Source: Aurantiochytrium sp. KH105
Taxonomy: Eukaryota; Sar; Bigyra; Thraustochytrida; Thraustochytriidae
Direction of reading: 5' to 3'
Assembly (NCBI GenBank): GCA_003116975.1
Contig: BGKB01000049.1
Coordinates: forward strand, 186,001-250,000
DNA length: 64,000 bases
The notes beneath the pieces are model-generated. The model was not told the origin of the DNA. It made no database searches and saw only the letters and a list, made by a program, of their open reading frames with translations. Shown here piece after piece: positions 59,921 to 64,000 of this stretch; positions within the stretch are counted from its first letter, which is position 1, and each line of letters opens with the position of its first letter. The position numbers and the translations under genes were made by a program.

Positions 59921-62900
59921 TCAGCTAGAGTCAATGCGATGAATGAGCTCGTTGTAAAAGGCTTCTTCCAGGTACAGACGACGCTGAAAGGGCATCGACT
60001 CGCAGCCATCGAAAATGTGCTTCGCCGTCTTTGGCGCCGCTTCAATGTACTCGGAGAAGCTGGCAAAACCCACACGATTCGGATCGCTCTCGTGCACAAG
60101 AAGAATTGATTTCTCTGCTTCCAAGGCCGTAGCAAGCTCCATGCACACCGCATTCGAGCTGAAGACGGTCTTTGTCAAGAAGAGCAAATAGCACTTCGAC
60201 GCCAGAATGCCAGCTTTCATCTCCTTTGTCGACAGATTGCCCTCCTTTCGCTGGTCGACCCATACTTTGAGTCCGCGGTTCTTGAGTTTCTCAGCCATGA
60301 GGTTGCACGCATCACCAGCTTCGTATTGCTTGTGACTCAAGAAAACGTCGTACTGAAGTCTGGAGTCTAGGGGCATGTCTGCATATCCATCGAATCCGGT
60401 CGTGCCGTGAATGTCTTCCAGTAGCGAACCATCTTCAAAGAACTGTGCAAAGTCCGCCACTTTGACACGTGTTGCGTCCACGGACTCGAGGGACTTGACT
60501 TTTGATGCGCGCGCCTCCTCCAGATCATCGTGTGCGACCAGAACCGACGCGTTTGACGGCGACTGCAGGAAAAGCTCCCAGAGCAAGTTTGGATAAAGCG
60601 CATCGCGAGCGCCCAGGAACATGCTCAGTAGCATCTTCAACGTGCTCGCTGGCTTGTCTGAGTCACGCTTCACGCGAACCCAGATCTTGTCGCCGATCTG
60701 CTCAAGTGCAAACACGGAGAGACCGAAGCGGAGGATGGCCTTATTTCCTGCCAGCCGAGGCGGGTGCTTCCGAGACCCTGTATCGCCGCTGTGCTTGGCG
60801 CAGAGCGAAAGCAGGCGCGCAAAGAATCCATCTGGGAGAAAGAACTCTGAAAAATCCAAAACGCAGGTCAGACCGGCGTCCATGCCAGCAATCTCTGCTG
60901 AAAGACCATCACTGGTCGAGTTCTTCAAAAGGCTGCTCACCAAAAAGAGAGGCTCATTTTGATGGGTCCTGGCGAGCGCCTTCTCGGGGAATGCCCAATT
61001 TGACAGCAGCATCGTCTCGTCCATAAAGGCGCGCAGGTACTCGACTTCCTCGTTCGCCCACAAGTACTTTAGCAGAATGCGCGTGCCAATTGACTTCTTC
61101 CGCAGGACATTGAAATCGTCCACGAGCTCTAACTTGGAAAGCTCTTTGTCATAGTAAATGTCCTTGACGTGCATGTCGTCCGCGATGACCCGTGCCAGCT
61201 TGTCCAAGAGCCATTGCGGATTCATCACGACCTTTTCGTGCAGAATGGCAGTGGCACGCAGATGCACCACCATCCCAAGGTCGTGGAAAAACTTGAGCAG
61301 ATCGTCCGTCTGATCTCCGGCGTGATACTTGGTTGCAAGTTCCTGCACTGTCGCGAACGAGACATAGTCGCAATCGAGCAACATGAGGTCGTCGATGACT
61401 TTGAGCCAGCGCAGCGAAATCTTTTGCGAGACGGACTCGAGCTCTGAGGCAGTCTCTTCCACAGCCTGCCGGAGATCAGCTGCACGATCCTCCGCGGTGC
61501 TCATGTTGTCGACTGGAAAGAAGCTCCATTCGCTGGAGTGGTTCTTCACGAGCTTGACATTACGTAGAGCCTTTAAGTCCTCCCGCAGGATGTTCTCCAC
61601 CGCTTCAAGTTTGTCACCTGCCTGATCAAAATGAGTCCCGACCAGTAGGACAGGCGCTTCGGGAGCGTGCAGCTTGACCGAGTTGAGCCAAAAGGTCAAG
61701 TTTTTCAATGCTTTTTCTCGCTCGCCGAGGAGCTCTTGCATGTCAAAAACGAGCATGTAGACGCCCCCCTCGCTCGTGAGAAAAATGTGGTGCAGCGCGT
61801 AAAAGACCTCCTGACCCGCATAGTCCCAGATCGTAAAGTAGATCTTCTGGCCCGAGCGCGTCTTGCCAGCCATGTTCTCAACCTCCGCAACATCGAACCG
61901 CTGCGCCACCTCGGCCTCGGGCACCAGTTCCACGCGCTCCTCGGTTGTAGAGGATGCGGTTCCGGACTTCCGCGTGCGTCCTATTGTACTTGCTAGAGCG
62001 CGAGTGAAGCGTGTCAAGGTGCCTACTTTGTTCGCCATGCCTCGACCTCGCACTGGCCCTTCCACGGCCATGCGCAGCGCGGCCACGCGATACGCCTGGC
62101 GTTCAAATCCGCTGTCGGCGTCCTTGATCTCCTCCCAGGACTCTGCATCGGTGCGCTTGAGCTCGACGCCCACCGTCGAGATGTGCTCCGCCACGGGCTC
62201 CATGCCCAGCAACGAGCGCACCGTGGACGTCTTGCCTGCGGCGCCCTGGCCGATAAGCATGAGCTTGCAGCGACCCAGCTCCGCAGCGTCCCCGTTCGCC
62301 AGGGCCGTCTTGAGCGCCTCCTTCGCCACCGCTCCGAGCACTTTCTCGATGGACCGCACGGCCTCCGTGCCCTTCAGCTTGCGCGTCGAGGCGCCCGTCT
62401 CCGCGTCCCAGATGCGCACGGTGGCGTCCCCAGATCCGCTCACGATCTCCGACCCCAAGAGAGAGACCGACTGCACCGACTCCGAGTGTCCTTGCAAGAC
62501 GTGCAGCGCGTCTCCGCTGCGCGCGTCCCAGAGTCTGACCGTCTCGTCGCCGGACCCGCTCAGGATGCGGTCTCCCTCGAGCGCGACAGAGGTCACCGAC
62601 CAGGTGTGTCCTTCGAGGACGCGGACGAGCTGGAAGGAAGGCACGGCGTAGACCCTCACCTTCTTGTCTAGGGACCCGCTCACCATGCGCTGCGCGTCGA
62701 GCGCGACCGCGTAGACCTCGCCTGTCGCCTCCGTGAGGACGTGGCGTGGGCCGCCGCTGGCCCGGTCGAAGACGCGCACGGTGTAGTCGCTCAACCCGGC
62801 CACGAGCAGGTTCTCGTGGGCGGCAACGCTCCAGACCGCCGCCCCGGCGTCGATCTCCAAGGTCTCTCGGCCGCTGATCTTGTCCCAGACGCGGACGGTC

Positions 62901-63220
62901 TGGTCGCCGAACCCGCCGCCGGAGATGATCTCGTTGCCGTCGAAGATGACGCTGCTGACCCCGGTGTGGCCCTTGAGGGCGTGCAGGACGGAGGCGGTGG
63001 CCAGGTCAATCAGGAAGAGGCCGCCGAAGGCAGTCCCCAGGGCGGCGAGGTTGCCCTGCACGGCCAGTGTGTGGGCCCCGTTGTTGTTGGGCGTCTTCAT
63101 CTCCAAGACGAGGGCGCCGTCCTTCTTGCTCCATGCGCGCAAGTACGCGTCGAAGCTGGCGGCCAGCACGAGGTCGGCGGACTGCGCGACGCCCCACACG
63201 ACGCCTTGGATGCGGCCCAT
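59921..63220 (-). CDS. Roco-family GTPase with N-terminal WD40 repeats and C-terminal TIR domain
   Basis: 1099 residues from the ATG at 63220 (MGRIQGVVWG), which has a near-ideal context (GCCGCC before, G after). Residues about 1-285 are a WD40 propeller with repeats ending VRVWDK, VRVFDR, VRVYAV, VRLWDA and VRIWDA. Roc: P-loop GQGAAGKT at 324-331, switch DYAGQE at 466-471, GTHFDQ as the base-binding motif. About 90 residues more than usual separate the P-loop from the switch, an Arg/Ser/Thr-rich insertion. COR covers about 560-900 (NPQWLLDKLARVI and DFSEFFLPDGFFARLL). TIR covers about 957-1095: YDVFLSHKQYEAGDACNL, RGLKVWVDQ and VCMELATAL, where Glu1028 sits at the position of the catalytic NADase Glu of plant TIR domains (W/CxEL). 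It is read as an intracellular sensor or switch: propeller senses, Roc-COR dimerises, TIR signals or cleaves NAD (inference). Confidence 0.92.
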   Translation of the reverse strand: MGRIQGVVWGVAQSADLVLAASFDAYLRAWSKKDGALVLEMKTPNNNGAHTLAVQGNLAALGTAFGGLFLIDLATASVLHALKGHTGVSSVIFDGNEIISGGGFGDQTVRVWDKISGRETLEIDAGAAVWSVAAHENLLVAGLSDYTVRVFDRASGGPRHVLTEATGEVYAVALDAQRMVSGSLDKKVRVYAVPSFQLVRVLEGHTWSVTSVALEGDRILSGSGDETVRLWDARSGDALHVLQGHSESVQSVSLLGSEIVSGSGDATVRIWDAETGASTRKLKGTEAVRSIEKVLGAVAKEALKTALANGDAAELGRCKLMLIGQGAAGKTSTVRSLLGMEPVAEHISTVGVELKRTDAESWEEIKDADSGFERQAYRVAALRMAVEGPVRGRGMANKVGTLTRFTRALASTIGRTRKSGTASSTTEERVELVPEAEVAQRFDVAEVENMAGKTRSGQKIYFTIWDYAGQEVFYALHHIFLTSEGGVYMLVFDMQELLGEREKALKNLTFWLNSVKLHAPEAPVLLVGTHFDQAGDKLEAVENILREDLKALRNVKLVKNHSSEWSFFPVDNMSTAEDRAADLRQAVEETASELESVSQKISLRWLKVIDDLMLLDCDYVSFATVQELATKYHAGDQTDDLLKFFHDLGMVVHLRATAILHEKVVMNPQWLLDKLARVIADDMHVKDIYYDKELSKLELVDDFNVLRKKSIGTRILLKYLWANEEVEYLRAFMDETMLLSNWAFPEKALARTHQNEPLFLVSSLLKNSTSDGLSAEIAGMDAGLTCVLDFSEFFLPDGFFARLLSLCAKHSGDTGSRKHPPRLAGNKAILRFGLSVFALEQIGDKIWVRVKRDSDKPASTLKMLLSMFLGARDALYPNLLWELFLQSPSNASVLVAHDDLEEARASKVKSLESVDATRVKVADFAQFFEDGSLLEDIHGTTGFDGYADMPLDSRLQYDVFLSHKQYEAGDACNLMAEKLKNRGLKVWVDQRKEGNLSTKEMKAGILASKCYLLFLTKTVFSSNAVCMELATALEAEKSILLVHESDPNRVGFASFSEYIEAAPKTAKHIFDGCESMPFQRRLYLEEAFYNELIHRIDSS

Positions 63221-64000
63221 GGCGGCAATGGCGGCGAGGGGAGCGAGGGCGGGCGGGCAAGCGACACGAAGAAGAAGCGGCGCGAGCGAGCGGCTGTGGC
63301 GAGAGAAGGGACGAGAAAGCAGAGAGAGAGAGACTCGGGCGAGGGGAGGGAAAGGAAAGAAGGCGAGATGGGGAGAGAGAGCCTGGCTGGGCTGGCTGCT
63401 GATGCGATGATGCGGCCTTGGCGCGTTCTCCGCGGGGGGCGCGCGCGGACGGAGCGTGCCGCGGCGGCGCCCGCGCAGAGAAAGAGGGGGGGGGGGGGGA
63501 TGAGGTTGCTGGTTTGCGCCTTGCGCGCCTGCCTGCCTGCCTTCCTGCCGTGCGGTCGCGCCGCGGCGCGAGGACGAGCGTAGGGGGGGAGGGGAGGTGT
63601 TTGGTGTTTGGACAGAGAATTCCAGCGCGTGCACACAACTTCGGGCAGGACACGCCAATCGAGGCACGCGCTGGTGTGCACACAATTCTGGCTCTGCTAG
63701 TGGTACAGGGGGGGGGGGTGTAGTCTGGCACTGCCAAACGTTTTACCAGCAGCAGCTGATCGTCCGGACAGGTGGGAGGGAGCCTTTCAGAGCGGTCGAA
63801 CGTCGATGGGAGAAGGAAAATGGTGCTTCAAGGTGCGTAAAATGAAGCTCGAGCCAAGGCGAAGAGTTGCGAAGACACCGGACGAGAGTGGTTCCGCAAG
63901 CTCGACATTGACGCGCAAAAGAACTCCTTCAGCTTTTTCTTTCATCGCCACTCACAGTCAGAAAGGTGGGGGACATGAACAGTATCTGAAACAGCGATTC
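63221..64000. other. 5' region of the Roco-TIR gene and window end
   Basis: GC-rich promoter and 5'UTR of the minus-strand gene. It includes a GAGA purine run at about 63300-63330 and G homopolymers at about 63485-63499 and 63709-63717. The frame open upstream of 63220 lacks conserved content. No gene seen to the end of the window. Confidence 0.55.

Overview
This is a nuclear genome window from a GC-rich, intron-poor eukaryotic microbe. Most genes are single long exons that start at ATG in a good initiation context (A/G at -3, often G at +4). Two genes (SELENOW-like, TMX-like) carry short GT-AG introns of 159 and 70 nt. The gene set is V-ATPase subunit H, cullin-4, DHCR7-type sterol reductase, PTGES2, PDE12, a cyclic-nucleotide-binding K+ channel, a single-AP2 regulator, a UGA-coded selenoprotein and a WD40-Roc-COR-TIR protein. 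It excludes bacteria, and the mixture does not suit land plants, animals or fungi. A stramenopile protist, perhaps a thraustochytrid-like labyrinthulomycete, is my inference; the sequence does not prove it.

Layout. 0-12.1 kb: five tandem minus-strand paralogs of a multi-pass membrane protein family I do not recognise. Three are intact and two are frameshifted, and a possible 2-kb foldback element lies between copies 2 and 3. 13.4-15.8 kb: a CNBD channel. 17.1-22.6 kb: V-ATPase subunit H, a coiled-coil protein, a 17-bp minisatellite and a small DCTN3-like protein. 22.6-26.6 kb: a repeat-rich gap. 26.6-28.8 kb: an ATP-grasp enzyme whose stop codon lies in the first copy of a five-copy 155-bp tandem repeat. 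28.8-33.1 kb: no confident gene, but a 1167-bp element with 17-bp terminal inverted repeats flanked by TA. 33.1-38.7 kb: DHCR7, PDE12 and an AP2 protein. 38.7-43.7 kb: a 5-kb gap full of tetranucleotide arrays. 43.8-53.6 kb: a pseudokinase / calcineurin-like phosphatase / EF-hand fusion, PTGES2, CUL4 and SELENOW. 55.1-63.2 kb: a Ser-rich protein, a thioredoxin-type membrane protein and the WD40-Roc-COR-TIR protein.

Most neighbours are unrelated housekeeping genes in convergent or divergent pairs, so there is no operon-like logic. The points most worth following are the two signalling fusions (pseudokinase-PPP-EF-hand and WD40-Roc-COR-TIR), the tandem membrane family, and the selenoprotein, whose in-frame TGA lies two bases before an intron and is invisible to ordinary ORF calling.
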